This document shows, piece by piece, positions 41,782-52,125 of a stretch of 57,190 nucleotides of DNA. Position 1 is the first letter of the stretch. Each line of letters opens with the position of its first letter. The DNA lies in NCBI GenBank assembly GCA_903888615.1, contig CAISUE010000051.1, positions 1-57,190 of the forward strand, in the 5' to 3' direction. Both the position numbers and the translations under genes were made by a program. Under the pieces are notes generated by a model, which had not been told where the DNA came from, searched no databases, and saw nothing but the letters and a program-made list of their open reading frames with translations. Source of the stretch: an uncultured Gammaproteobacteria bacterium. GTDB taxonomy: Bacteria > Pseudomonadota > Gammaproteobacteria > CAISUE01.

Positions 41782-44259
41782 GTGAATCCAGCACTTAAAG
41801 GGATTGCATTGCTGGGCGTCCTCACGGGACTTTTTATGATTATTTTCCTTTGCTTGGCTTTCATTGCCACTTTACTGTATCGCCGCACTTCATTACGCCT
41901 GTGGACAAGTGCGGGGGCAATCGGTTTACTATTGCTCTCACGCTTAACGTCCTTAAGTTTAGCCACATTGATTTTCTGGTGGACTCTATTTCTCGCCGCA
42001 GCCCTGATCTTTAATTTTCGCGGACTAAGGCGTAAATTAATCACTGCCAGAATTTTACCCCTCTACCAACGCCTCATGCCACGCCTCTCTGAGACAGAAC
42101 AAGAAGCCATGAATGCTGGCACCATTGGCTTTGAAAGTGAATTATTTCGCGGTGACATTCAGTGGTCTTCACATTTTAATACGCCTTTTCCGACGCTGAC
42201 GGCGGCTGAACAAGCTTTCATTGATGGGCCAGTCAACGCATTATGCGGCCAAATAGACGATTGGGATATCAATCACCTTCGTTATGACTTACCCGCTTCG
42301 ATGTGGGATTTTTTAAAACAGCAAGGTTTTTTTGGTTTATGCATCCCGACCAATTACGGTGGAAAAGGTTTTTCAGCGTTTGCCCACTCTGAAATTTTAC
42401 TCAAACTCTATAGCCGTTGCACCGCCTTGGCAACCACGGTGGCAGTACCCAATTCACTGGGACCTGCTGAGTTAATCCTCCATTACGGCACTGAAAGCCA
42501 AAAAAACTATTATTTACCCCGCTTAAGTAGCGGTGAAGAATTACCGTGTTTTGCTCTCACCAGTCCTGAAGCAGGCTCAGATGCCGGCGCCATTTCAGAC
42601 TACGGCATTGTTTGTGACGGCGTTTGGGAGGGTGAACACGTGCTGGGCATTCGCTTGAATTGGAACAAGCGTTACATTACGCTGGCACCTGTTGCCACCT
42701 TACTTGGCTTAGCCTTTAAATTATTCGATCCTGAGAAGCGCTTATCAGCACAAGTTGAACGCGGTATCAGCTGCGCACTTATTCCAGCCACCACTCCAGG
42801 CATTCGCATCGGCCGTCGTCATTTACCGATGAGCATACCATTTCAAAATGGTCCCACCCAAGGCATTGATGTCTTCATTCCCTTGAGTTATTTAATCGGC
42901 GGAGCAGCGATGATCGGTCATGGCTGGCGGATGCTAGTCGAATGCTTAGCCGTCGGTCGCGCCATCACGCTACCCACTTCGGCGGTTGGCGCCACCAAAA
43001 TGTTTGCTTCAGTCAGTGGCGCTTATGCGGGTATTCGCCGCCAATTCAACGTGGCTATTGGTCAATTTGAGGGGGTACAAGAACCGCTAGCTCGGTTAGC
43101 TAGTAGCGCCTATATCTATAATGCCGCTCGCCGTTTGTGCTTAAGTGCGATTGACCGCGGAGAAAAACCGAGCATTGTCTCTGCGATAATGAAATACCAT
43201 GCGACTGAAGCGAGCCGCCTAGCATCGCTAGATGCCATGGATATCCATGGTGGCAAAGGTATTTGCCTAGGACCGAATAATTATTTAGCCCATTTTTATC
43301 AAAGCGCCCCCATTGCTATTACAGTCGAAGGTGCCAATATTTTAACGCGCAATATGATTATTTTTGGCCAAGGAGCCATTCGCTGTCACCCTTATGCGCT
43401 GGCTGAATTACATGCTGCCAATTTAAGCGATGCTAAACAAAGCTTGAAACATTTCGATCAAGCACTCTTTAGCCACCTAGGTTATAGCTTGAGCAATATC
43501 AGCCGTTCCCTCTTGTTGAGTTTAAGCGCAGGGTTTATCGCACGCGTGTCAGCACCCAAACAGGTGCAGCGCTTCGCACAAAAAATAAGCCGCCTGAGTG
43601 CTAATTTTGCTTTAGCAGCCGATAGCATTATGTTATCCCTAGGCGCAACTTTAAAACGCCGCGAATCGTTATCGGCACGTTTGGGCGATGTTTTTAGTTA
43701 TCTGTATTTAGCCGCAGCCAGCTTAAAACAATTTCAAGCCGATGGCTGCCCTGAAGAAGATCAGCCGTTAATTCACTATGCTTGTGACCTATTATTGCAC
43801 CGCGCTGAAGCGCAATTGTATGCATTGATTAAAAATTTACCGAATCGCGTCATCGCTTGGAGTCTACAGTGCTTAATTTTCCCCTTAGGTAAAGCCCATC
43901 CTGCCCCACGCGATCACTTACAACAAAAAGTGGCTTTATTATTATTAACGCCCAATGCCAGTCGCGATCGCTTATGCTCTGGCATCGACCAAAGCGCAGA
44001 ATTAACCAATCCTATTCATTTACTCAACGTGACCTTAGCTGAAGTTGTAAAATATGAAGCTGTCGAAAAACGTTTAAGGAAAGCTATTCACGAAAAGCGC
44101 GTCGATGGTTTCAGCTATGATGAGCAGATTATTCATGCCGCCAAGCTTGGCTTGATCACGCAAGATGAGCAACAAAGTCTCATGCACTTGCAAAGCTTGC
44201 GTAAACGTGTGATCGATGTGGATGATTTTGACTCACCATTTGAATTCCTTGCAGAATAG
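41782..44259 (+). CDS. fadE: acyl-CoA dehydrogenase FadE
   Basis: 825 aa, matching the unusually large FadE family (about 815 aa in E. coli). It catalyses the first step of fatty acid beta-oxidation at the inner membrane. Two or three N-terminal membrane segments (about residues 5-75) are followed by the dehydrogenase core: WDFLKQQGFFGLCIPTNYGG, CFALTSPEAGSDAGAI, DAMDIHGGKGICLGPNNY and the glutamate region ITVEGANILTRN. A long FadE-specific C-terminal domain (DUF1974) ends in DDFDSPFEF. The start is a GTG at 41782. Degrading host lipids would fit an intracellular life; that is inference. Confidence 0.94.
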   Translation: MNPALKGIALLGVLTGLFMIIFLCLAFIATLLYRRTSLRLWTSAGAIGLLLLSRLTSLSLATLIFWWTLFLAAALIFNFRGLRRKLITARILPLYQRLMPRLSETEQEAMNAGTIGFESELFRGDIQWSSHFNTPFPTLTAAEQAFIDGPVNALCGQIDDWDINHLRYDLPASMWDFLKQQGFFGLCIPTNYGGKGFSAFAHSEILLKLYSRCTALATTVAVPNSLGPAELILHYGTESQKNYYLPRLSSGEELPCFALTSPEAGSDAGAISDYGIVCDGVWEGEHVLGIRLNWNKRYITLAPVATLLGLAFKLFDPEKRLSAQVERGISCALIPATTPGIRIGRRHLPMSIPFQNGPTQGIDVFIPLSYLIGGAAMIGHGWRMLVECLAVGRAITLPTSAVGATKMFASVSGAYAGIRRQFNVAIGQFEGVQEPLARLASSAYIYNAARRLCLSAIDRGEKPSIVSAIMKYHATEASRLASLDAMDIHGGKGICLGPNNYLAHFYQSAPIAITVEGANILTRNMIIFGQGAIRCHPYALAELHAANLSDAKQSLKHFDQALFSHLGYSLSNISRSLLLSLSAGFIARVSAPKQVQRFAQKISRLSANFALAADSIMLSLGATLKRRESLSARLGDVFSYLYLAAASLKQFQADGCPEEDQPLIHYACDLLLHRAEAQLYALIKNLPNRVIAWSLQCLIFPLGKAHPAPRDHLQQKVALLLLTPNASRDRLCSGIDQSAELTNPIHLLNVTLAEVVKYEAVEKRLRKAIHEKRVDGFSYDEQIIHAAKLGLITQDEQQSLMHLQSLRKRVIDVDDFDSPFEFLAE

Positions 44260-44311
44260 CGCTTTGGCATGGGATACTGTGACAAATATCATTTATTGAG
44301 GAGTATCTGTC

Positions 44312-44764
44312 ATGAGCATGTATCGCCATCTTATTTTAGGCCTTGATTTACACCCTGAGTGTGACCTTACCGTCTTGCATAAAGCCATAGCATTAGCCAA
44401 GTTATTTGAGGCCCCCTTGACCGTGGTTCATGCCGTTGAACACATGAATACTTATGGCATCGGTCAAGCTTATCCCAGCCTGATTAATGTCGAAGAAGAA
44501 TTGTTAACCCTAGCGAAACAAGAAATAGCGAAAATTTGTGCTGATCTTGACATTACATCTTCCAACCAAGTGGTTGAATTAGGCTCACCTAAAATCGTGT
44601 TACTGCACCAAGCAGCACAAAGAAATGCGGATTTAATTATTGTCGGTAGTCATGGTCGTCACGGCCTGAGCCTATTGCTCGGTTCAACAGCCAATTCAAT
44701 TATTCATAACAGTCACTGTGATGTAATGACGATCCGTATTCGTGACGATGATGTTATTTGTTAA
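44312..44764 (+). CDS. universal stress protein (UspA family)
   Basis: 150 aa. The Usp fold starts with YRHLILGLDLHPECD, and the ATP-binding-type motif is GSHGRHGLSLLLGSTAN. These small cytoplasmic proteins support survival under starvation or oxidative stress. A strong Shine-Dalgarno (GAGGAG, 8 nt spacing) precedes the ATG. It lies 52 bp after fadE in the same direction and may share its transcript. Confidence 0.93.
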   Translation: MSMYRHLILGLDLHPECDLTVLHKAIALAKLFEAPLTVVHAVEHMNTYGIGQAYPSLINVEEELLTLAKQEIAKICADLDITSSNQVVELGSPKIVLLHQAAQRNADLIIVGSHGRHGLSLLLGSTANSIIHNSHCDVMTIRIRDDDVIC

Positions 44765-44854
44765 ATAACTTAAGTTTTTTGTCACTCCACCCTTCATTGT
44801 TTCCATAGCAACGCTTACCCTTTCTTAACATGTGTTATGAAAGGGGGCTTTATT

Positions 44855-45427
44855 ATGCTTTATTGGAACACTCGCTTTGCTGGCTTAAGTCCTCTTCAAA
44901 AAAATAGCCCTGATTATTACCTTGCCTTAGTCACCCGTAAGTGGTTTCGTTGGCACATCGAGGCAATCCACTATGGCCAACTGGCTTACCTCAAAACCTA
45001 TTGTCACCTTATACCCATTGCCCTAGCTGTTTCAGATGACGACATCCTTCATTGGACAGAGGAATTTCCAAGCCATTTATCAATGAAAGTTATCAACGCT
45101 TATCTTCGACTTAGCAAGCCAGAATTATTAGCCGACCCTGCTAATAGCTTAACACTCGAAAAACTTACTCCCGCTGCTACCCATAGCATAAGCATACGCT
45201 GTTGGCTATTAACAGCGCAGGTTCGCCATAAGCTATGGCAAACCTGGCAGCAATATGACTTAAGCATAGGTGCGCTCGAACCCTTCAGTTGTCTTGAAGC
45301 CCGCACAGCTGAACCTTACACCGATAAACAACAGTTATTGGCCAACATTAACCCCTCACACCAAGCCGCTGTTTTTCGAGCACTTAAATTAGCTTGTCGT
45401 CACCATTGGGCCGAAAACCTATCATGA
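44855..45427 (+). CDS. reduced PilM/HofM-like pilus assembly protein
   Basis: 190 aa from ATG 44855, which has AAGGGGG 7-8 nt upstream. PilM is an actin-like cytoplasmic protein of about 350 aa that binds PilN. Only one region resembles it: IPIALAVSDDDILHWTEEFP through ISIRCWLLTAQVRHKLWQTW, QQYDLSIGALEPFSCLEA, matching the PilM segment with its VxxxxPxxxxP and pilus-specific subdomain. The nucleotide-binding motifs and C-terminal half are missing. The position before pilN is the main support, with a 4-bp overlap (ATGA). The resemblance is weak, and the call is partly from context. Confidence 0.6.
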   Translation: MLYWNTRFAGLSPLQKNSPDYYLALVTRKWFRWHIEAIHYGQLAYLKTYCHLIPIALAVSDDDILHWTEEFPSHLSMKVINAYLRLSKPELLADPANSLTLEKLTPAATHSISIRCWLLTAQVRHKLWQTWQQYDLSIGALEPFSCLEARTAEPYTDKQQLLANINPSHQAAVFRALKLACRHHWAENLS

Positions 45428-45963
45428 ATACTTTAGAACCGCTTAATTTATTGGCTTGGCAAGATACGCAACGACTTCACCGTAATCAATGCTATCTTAA
45501 AATCGGTCTGTTAATTTTATTGTTATTAGCGATCTTAATGGGCTCAAGCGAAGGTTTGCTACTCTGGCGACAAAGACATTGGCTGGCAATTAGCCAGAAA
45601 ATACACCAGCAATTGTCCTTAAAACAACCGACATTGAGACTGGTTAAGCAATTGCATCAACAGCAACAGCAATTTTTACAGCAGCAACAGCGATTAAATA
45701 TTATCGCTACCCAAAATCAACAATTAACGTGTCAATTGCAAAATATCATCAACACCATCAGCCCGGAAATTATGTTGAGTCAACTGAATATCAGTGCTTC
45801 AGAAGCACAATTAATTGGAACAGTCTCAACCGAAGCCATTTTCAACACGTGGTTACAACAACTGGCAGTGGCCATTAACATTACACAACAACAACTTAAA
45901 GTGACTGCTAGCACGACACAAGCCGGCAACATGGCATTTCAACTGCATTTAATTTGGCAATAA
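45424..45963 (+). CDS. pilN: PilN-like type IV pilus inner membrane protein
   Basis: 179 aa. A cytoplasmic N-terminal segment starts MNTLEPLNLLAWQDTQRLHR, related in form to the PilN motif that docks PilM. One membrane helix follows (about residues 25-45, IGLLILLLLAILMG), then a Gln-rich coiled coil (residues 75-100) and a small alpha-beta periplasmic domain. This is the bitopic plan of PilN and HofN. The ATG overlaps the upstream stop by 4 bp. It is part of a tight pilM-N-O/P-Q operon. Confidence 0.8.
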   Translation: MNTLEPLNLLAWQDTQRLHRNQCYLKIGLLILLLLAILMGSSEGLLLWRQRHWLAISQKIHQQLSLKQPTLRLVKQLHQQQQQFLQQQQRLNIIATQNQQLTCQLQNIINTISPEIMLSQLNISASEAQLIGTVSTEAIFNTWLQQLAVAINITQQQLKVTASTTQAGNMAFQLHLIWQ

Positions 45964-45977
45964 ACGGGAAGTGTGGC

Positions 45978-46817
45978 ATGTCTAAAACGCGATCATCGGC
46001 ACTTTTAAGCATCTTACCCTCAAAGTTTATCGTACTTTGCTTAACCTTGTGCGCCTTGTTGCTGATGATGAGCCTCTGGTTTGGCTTATTAAAACCCACT
46101 TGGCTTCACACTAAGCAATCTTATCAACAAGCGCATCGACTTCAATTACAAGCGCACCAAATCGACGCGGCAATCCTGCAACTTCCGCACTTAAGACAAT
46201 TTATGCATCAAGCAGGCTTGCTAGCACCCATGAAAGCGTTGCCAGATCGCATCACCGCAACGGCTCTGACGCACGCTGTCTTTATTCGTGCATTATTACA
46301 AGTCGATAGCCACCATTGGCAAGCGCAATGCCTAGGAACCTACCGTCAACTAGCCGCTTTTACACACGACTTAAGCCAACAACCTTCTGATTGGGCCATT
46401 CAGTCACAACAATGGCAACAAGCAGCGAAGGATGAACCTTTATCTTTAAACCTTGTCTGGACCAATACCTCAATACTAATACCAAAGGCGCATTATTGCT
46501 GGGTGAGCAAAACACCGCCGCTTGAACGCGATCCTTTTACAGCGAATACCGACACAATTACGCCCTTAACCCGTTATCCCTTAGCACAACTCCAATGGCT
46601 TGGACTGCTTCGTGATTCGTCTCATAGTGCAGCTATCATTCGTTTACCCAATCAAGATATTCGCTTAGTGGTGTTAGGCGACATCCTTGGTACGGAATAC
46701 TGGCGTTTAAGGCAATTGCACCCACACTATGCTGAATTCACCGATCCACACCAGCACTTACAGCGTTTAATGATCAATTTTCAAACGAATTCGCCACTGG
46801 AGTTAAACCATGGTTAA
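45978..46817 (+). CDS. PilO-PilP fusion-like pilus alignment protein
   Basis: 279 aa from ATG 45978, with GGGAAG 6 nt upstream. The N-terminal part has a membrane helix (about 14-38, FIVLCLTLCALLLMMSLWFG), a coiled coil, then an alpha-beta domain as in PilO (LPDRITATAL ... TYRQLAAFTHDLSQ). The C-terminal part, from about residue 180, resembles PilP: ERDPF, then LTRYPLAQLQWLGLLRDS, IIRLPNQDIRLVVLGDILG and ITxY-like LHPHYAEF. In most species PilO and PilP are separate, and PilP is a lipoprotein; here one protein seems to do both. It overlaps pilQ by 8 bp. Confidence 0.7.
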   Translation: MSKTRSSALLSILPSKFIVLCLTLCALLLMMSLWFGLLKPTWLHTKQSYQQAHRLQLQAHQIDAAILQLPHLRQFMHQAGLLAPMKALPDRITATALTHAVFIRALLQVDSHHWQAQCLGTYRQLAAFTHDLSQQPSDWAIQSQQWQQAAKDEPLSLNLVWTNTSILIPKAHYCWVSKTPPLERDPFTANTDTITPLTRYPLAQLQWLGLLRDSSHSAAIIRLPNQDIRLVVLGDILGTEYWRLRQLHPHYAEFTDPHQHLQRLMINFQTNSPLELNHG

Positions 46818-48099
46818 GCAACGTTTAACGGTAATTTTAACGTCTTTTTGCTTTAGCTTGCTCTTATTGAACACCGGTAGTTGGGCAAAACCAACCATCG
46901 ATCCTGTCCTCAGCATCGATGTCAACCAAACCCCAACACGTTCTTTACTGATCAATCTTGCCCGTTTTAATCACCTCAATGTCATTGTCAGCCCTAATAT
47001 TCAAGGCGAAATAAGCCTTCATCTCGATCACGTCCCACTGTCACAAATAATTCAATTGATGATTCAAAGTCAACATTTACGTTATCAACAGTGGGGAACT
47101 GTCTCCTATATCAGCCCCTTAAATGAAGCTAACCCAGCCACAACGGATGATCAAAGCCCATTACAACGTGTGTATATTTCCCTACACGACATCAAAGTGA
47201 ATGATATGTTAGCGTTAATTAAAGCTCCGGAAAGTCATCTATTATCAGCACGTGGCAGTATCAGTGGCGATTCACGCACCAATAGTCTGTGGATCGAAGA
47301 TAATGCCGTTAAAATCCAGACTGTGAAAAATATTATCCAACACTTCGATCGTCCTGCTCCGCAAATTGCGATCACCGCGCGAATTGTCACCGTGGATATT
47401 TTTCATGAACGTGATTTAGGGGTGCAATTTGGTTTAAGCAGTTTGCATCATTTAAGCGGGACCCTAAAAGGTGCTAATACAGCACAACAAAATGGGATCA
47501 GTGACGTGCCGGTTCAGGCGCGGTTAAATGTGGATTTTGCAGCAAGTCCGAATGATGCCGCTAGCATTGGCGTCGCTTTGCTACCGCTTCAGCAAGGCTA
47601 TAGTCTTGATTTAGCCTTATCAGCTTTAGAAGCCAATGGCTTTGGCGATATCATCGCCAGCCCGCATTTAATCACTACCAATGGTCAAACTGCCTCGATT
47701 GAAACCGGTGAAGATATTCCTTATCAAGAAAAAACATCCAGTGGCGCCACCAACGTTGCTTTCAAAAAAGCAGTCTTGAGCCTAGCGGTGACCCCGCAAA
47801 TTTTACATCGCCAGCATATTTTATTGACGCTTAAAATCAGCCAAGACAAAGCCAGCAATCGTGAAGTCAATGGTGTGCCCGCCATCGATACGCGCGAAAT
47901 CGTCACCCAAGTCTTGGTCAATAATGGCCAAACGGTCGTTCTCGGTGGTATTTATGAAATCGATCAGCAACAATTAAGCAAGCGAATCCCCTTTATCAGT
48001 GACATTCCATTAATCGGCCGACTCTTTACGTATCAACACCAAGCGAATCAAAAACGCGAATTATTGATTTTTATTCGACCTACCTTAGTGAACAATTGA
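46810..48099 (+). CDS. pilQ: type IV pilus secretin PilQ/HofQ-like, short form
   Basis: 429 aa outer membrane secretin. A signal peptide ends near residue 26 (GSWAKP). Next come N0/N1-type domains (DVNQTPTRSLLINLARFNHLN, and GDSRTNSLWIEDNAVKIQTV), then the secretin core with ANGFGDIIASPHLITTNGQ, ETGEDIPYQ, LKISQDKASN and VLGGIYEIDQ, ending LIFIRPTLV. The amino-terminal AMIN domains of full PilQ (about 700 aa) are absent, giving a size like HofQ/ComE (about 410-450 aa), which act in DNA uptake. It ends 5 bp from the convergent mutS stop. Confidence 0.88.
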   Translation: MVKQRLTVILTSFCFSLLLLNTGSWAKPTIDPVLSIDVNQTPTRSLLINLARFNHLNVIVSPNIQGEISLHLDHVPLSQIIQLMIQSQHLRYQQWGTVSYISPLNEANPATTDDQSPLQRVYISLHDIKVNDMLALIKAPESHLLSARGSISGDSRTNSLWIEDNAVKIQTVKNIIQHFDRPAPQIAITARIVTVDIFHERDLGVQFGLSSLHHLSGTLKGANTAQQNGISDVPVQARLNVDFAASPNDAASIGVALLPLQQGYSLDLALSALEANGFGDIIASPHLITTNGQTASIETGEDIPYQEKTSSGATNVAFKKAVLSLAVTPQILHRQHILLTLKISQDKASNREVNGVPAIDTREIVTQVLVNNGQTVVLGGIYEIDQQQLSKRIPFISDIPLIGRLFTYQHQANQKRELLIFIRPTLVNN

Positions 48100-48103
48100 A
48101 GGA

Positions 48104-50695
48104 TCACATGTCAGCGCGCCATTGATACAATAAAGCTAAGGCGGCACGAGCCGATAACTGATCCAAATCAACCGCTAATAATTTTTCTGCCAAAGTAATG
48201 ACCCTTGTGTCACTGAATAAATCCCGTTGCTGACTCGATAGTGCTGACTTTGAAACAGCAGGCTGCACATGGCTTTCTAACTCACACAATTTGGCTTTTG
48301 CCAATTGAATCACTTCAACGGGCACGCCAGCTAATCGTGCCACTTGCAAACCATAGCTTTGACTGGCAGCGCCGGGTTTCACTTGGTGTTTAAACACGAT
48401 ATGTTCTTGATATTCCAACGCATCCAAGTGAATATTCACGACATTGCTTAAAAGGTCTGGCAAAACGGTTAATTCAAAGTAGTGGGTGGCAAACAAGGTC
48501 AAAGCTGTTATTTTTGCCGCTAAATAGAATGCTGCACCATAAGCTAAGGATAAACCATCAAAGGTACTCGTGCCGCGACCGACTTCATCCATCAACACTA
48601 AACTATTAGCGGTGGCATTATTTAAAATAGTCGCAGCTTCCGTCATTTCAACCATAAAGGTCGAGCGACCTGACGCTAAATCATCGGATGCACCAATGCG
48701 GGTAAATATTCGATCGATGGGACCTAAAATCGCACGTTTAGCAGGCACAAAGCTACCGATGTGGGCTAGAATCACAATCAACGCAGTTTGGCGCATATAC
48801 GTCGATTTACCACCCATATTAGGCCCCGTGACTAATAACAACGATCTTTCGGGATTTAACTTAACATCATTGGCAATAAAAGCTTGATCATTGACCGCTT
48901 CAAGCACAGGATGACGCCCTTGAAGGATATCGATGCCAGGGGTGATCACTAACTCAGGCTTAACCCAGCCTTGTTGATCGGCCATTTGCGTTAAACTCAA
49001 TAGCACATCGCATTGTGCCACGTGTTGAGCGATACGTTGCAACGCTGGTACAAACGGCAATAACGTTGTCAACAAGGCTTCGTACAAGCTTTTTTCTAAA
49101 CTGAGCGCTTTGCTACTCGCACTTAAGGCTTTATCTTCAAACGTTTTTAATTCAGGCGTGATATAGCGTTCGGCATTTTTGAGGGTTTGACGCCGTAGGT
49201 AATGTAAAGGCGCTTTATGCGCTTTATCGCTACTGATTTCAATGAAATAACCGTGAATTCGATTGTAACCCACCTTTAACAAAGGAATCCCCGTTTCGAC
49301 GCGTTCTCGCGCTTCTAATTCAGCTAAAAAGCCATCGGCATTAACACTTAATTGACGCAATGCATCCAATGCTTGATGATAGCCTTCTTTAATCACACCG
49401 CCATCCCGTAATACCACCGGTGGTTCATCGACAATCGCTTGATTCAGTAATGTTACTAAAACAGGCAGCGGGGTAATGCTGGTAAACAGCGCTATTAATT
49501 CACGACAATCCTGATCTTTTAACGCGTTGGATGCTAATAAAGTGGTTGCTGCTGTTTGTAAATTCGGAATTTCACTCAAGGCACGGCGCAAATTCACTAA
49601 ATCGCGTGGCCGGGCATTTTTTAAAGCAATCCTGCTCACGACGCGCTCTAAATCGCCCATCAACTGGACAATGGCTGGCAAACTGCTATTGGCATAGCTT
49701 AAATGCAATTGTTCGAGCATTTGATGGCGCGCATTTAATTGAATCCGATCTTGTAGTGGCCGCGTCAACCAACGACGCAATAATCGCGTTCCCATCGGTG
49801 TGACGCAATGATCGAGTAAATTTAATAACGTGTGCTCAGTGCCACCTTTTAAATTTTGCACCAATTCCAAATTGCGTAAGGTCACAGCATCTAAAAACAA
49901 CCCACTGGTCGGTGCTTCTACCTGTAAATGCTGAATATGCGGCAAACAGGCGCATTGTGCTTCTTTAACATAACTTAACAAAGCCCCTGCCGCTTGAATC
50001 GCCAGCGGTACCGAATCAACATTAAAGGCACTTAAATCATTGACGCCAAATTGTTCGCGTAAAGTCCGCGTCGCAGCTGCGCGATCAAACCACCAGCTAG
50101 GGCGACGTTTAACACTATGGCACGAGCCTGCCATCGAGGCTTCAGCGTCTAAGTGCAATAAAATTTCTACTGCAGCAAAGCGTTCTAATTCAGCCGCCAA
50201 GCCTTCAACACCGCTTACTTGCAGCAATATTAAGCGCCCACCTGCTAAATCTAAAGCAGCAAGCCCAAAATGGGCTTCACCTGGGTTATCATAGACACTC
50301 AAAAGAATATTATCGCGCTTAGCATCTAACCATTGTTCTTCACTAATGGTCCCAGGCGTTATAATACGAGCCACTTGCCGCTCGACTAAGCCTTTGGCAG
50401 CCGTGTTGCCGATTTGTTCACAAATCACTATGGATTCGCCGAGTTTCAATAAGCGAGCAATATAATTATCGATAGCATGGTAAGGCACGCCTGCCATAGG
50501 AATGGGCTTACCAGCGGATTGGCCACGCACAGTGAGAGTAATATCGAGTAAACGAGCAACTTTTTTAGCATCATCGAAAAAAAGTTCATAAAAATCGCCC
50601 ATCCGATACAATATCAGGGTATCAAGATGGTCAGCTTTAAGGCGTAAATATTGTTGCATCATCGGCGTATGAGACGCAAGTTTAGAATCATTCAT
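48104..50695 (-). CDS. mutS: DNA mismatch repair protein MutS
   Basis: 863 aa. It recognises mismatches and recruits MutL. The mismatch-binding N-terminus includes [17 protein letters not shown] (Phe-x-Glu motif). Walker A is [13 protein letters not shown], Walker B is [16 protein letters not shown], and [10 protein letters not shown] is the conserved downstream motif. Length is normal for MutS1. The start lies only 23 bp from the proposed pcnB start on the other strand, so each promoter must overlap the other gene. Confidence 0.98.
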   Translation of the reverse strand: MNDSKLASHTPMMQQYLRLKADHLDTLILYRMGDFYELFFDDAKKVARLLDITLTVRGQSAGKPIPMAGVPYHAIDNYIARLLKLGESIVICEQIGNTAAKGLVERQVARIITPGTISEEQWLDAKRDNILLSVYDNPGEAHFGLAALDLAGGRLILLQVSGVEGLAAELERFAAVEILLHLDAEASMAGSCHSVKRRPSWWFDRAAATRTLREQFGVNDLSAFNVDSVPLAIQAAGALLSYVKEAQCACLPHIQHLQVEAPTSGLFLDAVTLRNLELVQNLKGGTEHTLLNLLDHCVTPMGTRLLRRWLTRPLQDRIQLNARHQMLEQLHLSYANSSLPAIVQLMGDLERVVSRIALKNARPRDLVNLRRALSEIPNLQTAATTLLASNALKDQDCRELIALFTSITPLPVLVTLLNQAIVDEPPVVLRDGGVIKEGYHQALDALRQLSVNADGFLAELEARERVETGIPLLKVGYNRIHGYFIEISSDKAHKAPLHYLRRQTLKNAERYITPELKTFEDKALSASSKALSLEKSLYEALLTTLLPFVPALQRIAQHVAQCDVLLSLTQMADQQGWVKPELVITPGIDILQGRHPVLEAVNDQAFIANDVKLNPERSLLLVTGPNMGGKSTYMRQTALIVILAHIGSFVPAKRAILGPIDRIFTRIGASDDLASGRSTFMVEMTEAATILNNATANSLVLMDEVGRGTSTFDGLSLAYGAAFYLAAKITALTLFATHYFELTVLPDLLSNVVNIHLDALEYQEHIVFKHQVKPGAASQSYGLQVARLAGVPVEVIQLAKAKLCELESHVQPAVSKSALSSQQRDLFSDTRVITLAEKLLAVDLDQLSARAALALLYQWRADM

Positions 50696-50718
50696 ATTGT
50701 TAGCGTAGAGATATCGTT

Positions 50719-52125
50719 ATTAAGAAATTGCTTAAGAAATTATTTGGTCGTAATCAGATGAAACCCGCTAAAATTATTAGCACATCAGATCGGGTGACTC
50801 GAAAATGTAAACCTAAAGGCATGATCATTCCGCGTATGGATCATACACTGTCACGGAAATACATTCCAGCCAGTGCCCTTAACGTCCTGAATCGTTTACA
50901 CGATTCAGGCTTTGCCGCCTATTTGGTTGGTGGCTGTGTGCGTGATTTATTACTGGGCTTAAAACCCAAAGACTTTGATGTCGCCACCGACGCTCATCCC
51001 GAACAAGTGAGGCGTTTATTTCGTAATTCTCGCATCATCGGCCGGCGCTTTAAATTAGTCCACGTGATCTTCGGTCGCGAAGTCATCGAAGTATCGACGT
51101 TCAGAGTGCCAGATGCGCACACCCAAGGTCACAGTGAACACGGTTTAGTGGTACGCGACAATACTTACGGTACCCTTGATGAAATTGACAAAGACGCTAT
51201 TCGCCGCGATTTCACCGTCAATGCACTCTATTACAATATTGCCGATGGTAGTATTTATGATTTTGTCGGCGGCCTAATCGATTTAAAAAAACGCTTATTA
51301 CGAGTGATCGGTGACCCCGAAGTACGCTTTCGTGAAGACCCAGTGCGGCTAATTCGCGCCGTACGTTTAGCCGGCAAAGTGGGTTTACACTTAGATCCTT
51401 TAATTATCGATGCTATTCCGACAATGCAGGGATTGTTAGCCCATATTTCACCAGCCAGACTCTTTGATGAAATGCTCAAAGTGATCGTCAGTGGTAAAGC
51501 CGCGCAAGTATTCCAATTATTACTGAAATACCATCTGCTCGATTTTTTAATGCCTGAAGTGCATAAAGCTTTAAACAAAGATCCAAAGCACTACAGTGTC
51601 GCGTTGATCACCAAAGCACTTGAAAATACCGATCAACGTTTAAAAGAACACAAAACCATCAATCCCGCTTTTATGCTCGCAGTATGGTATTGGCCGGTAC
51701 TGTTAGTCAATCAACAAAACATAGCAACTGAAGCGCCGCTGACATCGCAAACCTTCGAACAGGCTGCCTTAAAAACCCTGTCAACGGCTATCCAGCATTT
51801 ACACATTCCTAAACGTTTGACCGCCACTATGCGGGATATTTGGCATTTACAACATCGCTTCAGCACTCGCCCTAACAAATCATGGTTAGAATTGGTGGCA
51901 CACCCTAAATTCCGTGCTGGTTATGATTTCTTATTGATTAGGGCGGAAGTTAATCCCGACGATCAGGCAATTGCCACATGGTGGACACACTTCTATAACA
52001 GTGACCTTGACGCACGAGTGGATTTACTCGCTAATACCGAATTAAGTGCACCGATCACAGCCGATAAAACGAAAAAACGCCGTAAACGTCGGAAAAAGAA
52101 ATTTTTCTCTGAGACGCCTTCATGA
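50719..52125 (+). CDS. pcnB: poly(A) polymerase I, possibly starting at AUU
   Basis: 468 aa if it starts at ATT 50719. It adds poly(A) tails to RNA, promoting decay. The nucleotidyltransferase core has AYLVGGCVRDLLLGLKPKDF (with DFD in the following residues) and RDFTVNALYYNI; the basic C-terminus ends KKRRKRRKKKF. In-frame starts are ATT 50719, TTG 50728, ATG 50758 and ATG 50821. Only ATT has a purine-rich GAGA at a normal 7-nt distance; none of the others has a Shine-Dalgarno at proper spacing. E. coli pcnB is known to start at AUU, keeping expression low. It overlaps zapD by 4 bp. Confidence 0.9.
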   Translation: MKKLLKKLFGRNQMKPAKIISTSDRVTRKCKPKGMIIPRMDHTLSRKYIPASALNVLNRLHDSGFAAYLVGGCVRDLLLGLKPKDFDVATDAHPEQVRRLFRNSRIIGRRFKLVHVIFGREVIEVSTFRVPDAHTQGHSEHGLVVRDNTYGTLDEIDKDAIRRDFTVNALYYNIADGSIYDFVGGLIDLKKRLLRVIGDPEVRFREDPVRLIRAVRLAGKVGLHLDPLIIDAIPTMQGLLAHISPARLFDEMLKVIVSGKAAQVFQLLLKYHLLDFLMPEVHKALNKDPKHYSVALITKALENTDQRLKEHKTINPAFMLAVWYWPVLLVNQQNIATEAPLTSQTFEQAALKTLSTAIQHLHIPKRLTATMRDIWHLQHRFSTRPNKSWLELVAHPKFRAGYDFLLIRAEVNPDDQAIATWWTHFYNSDLDARVDLLANTELSAPITADKTKKRRKRRKKKFFSETPS

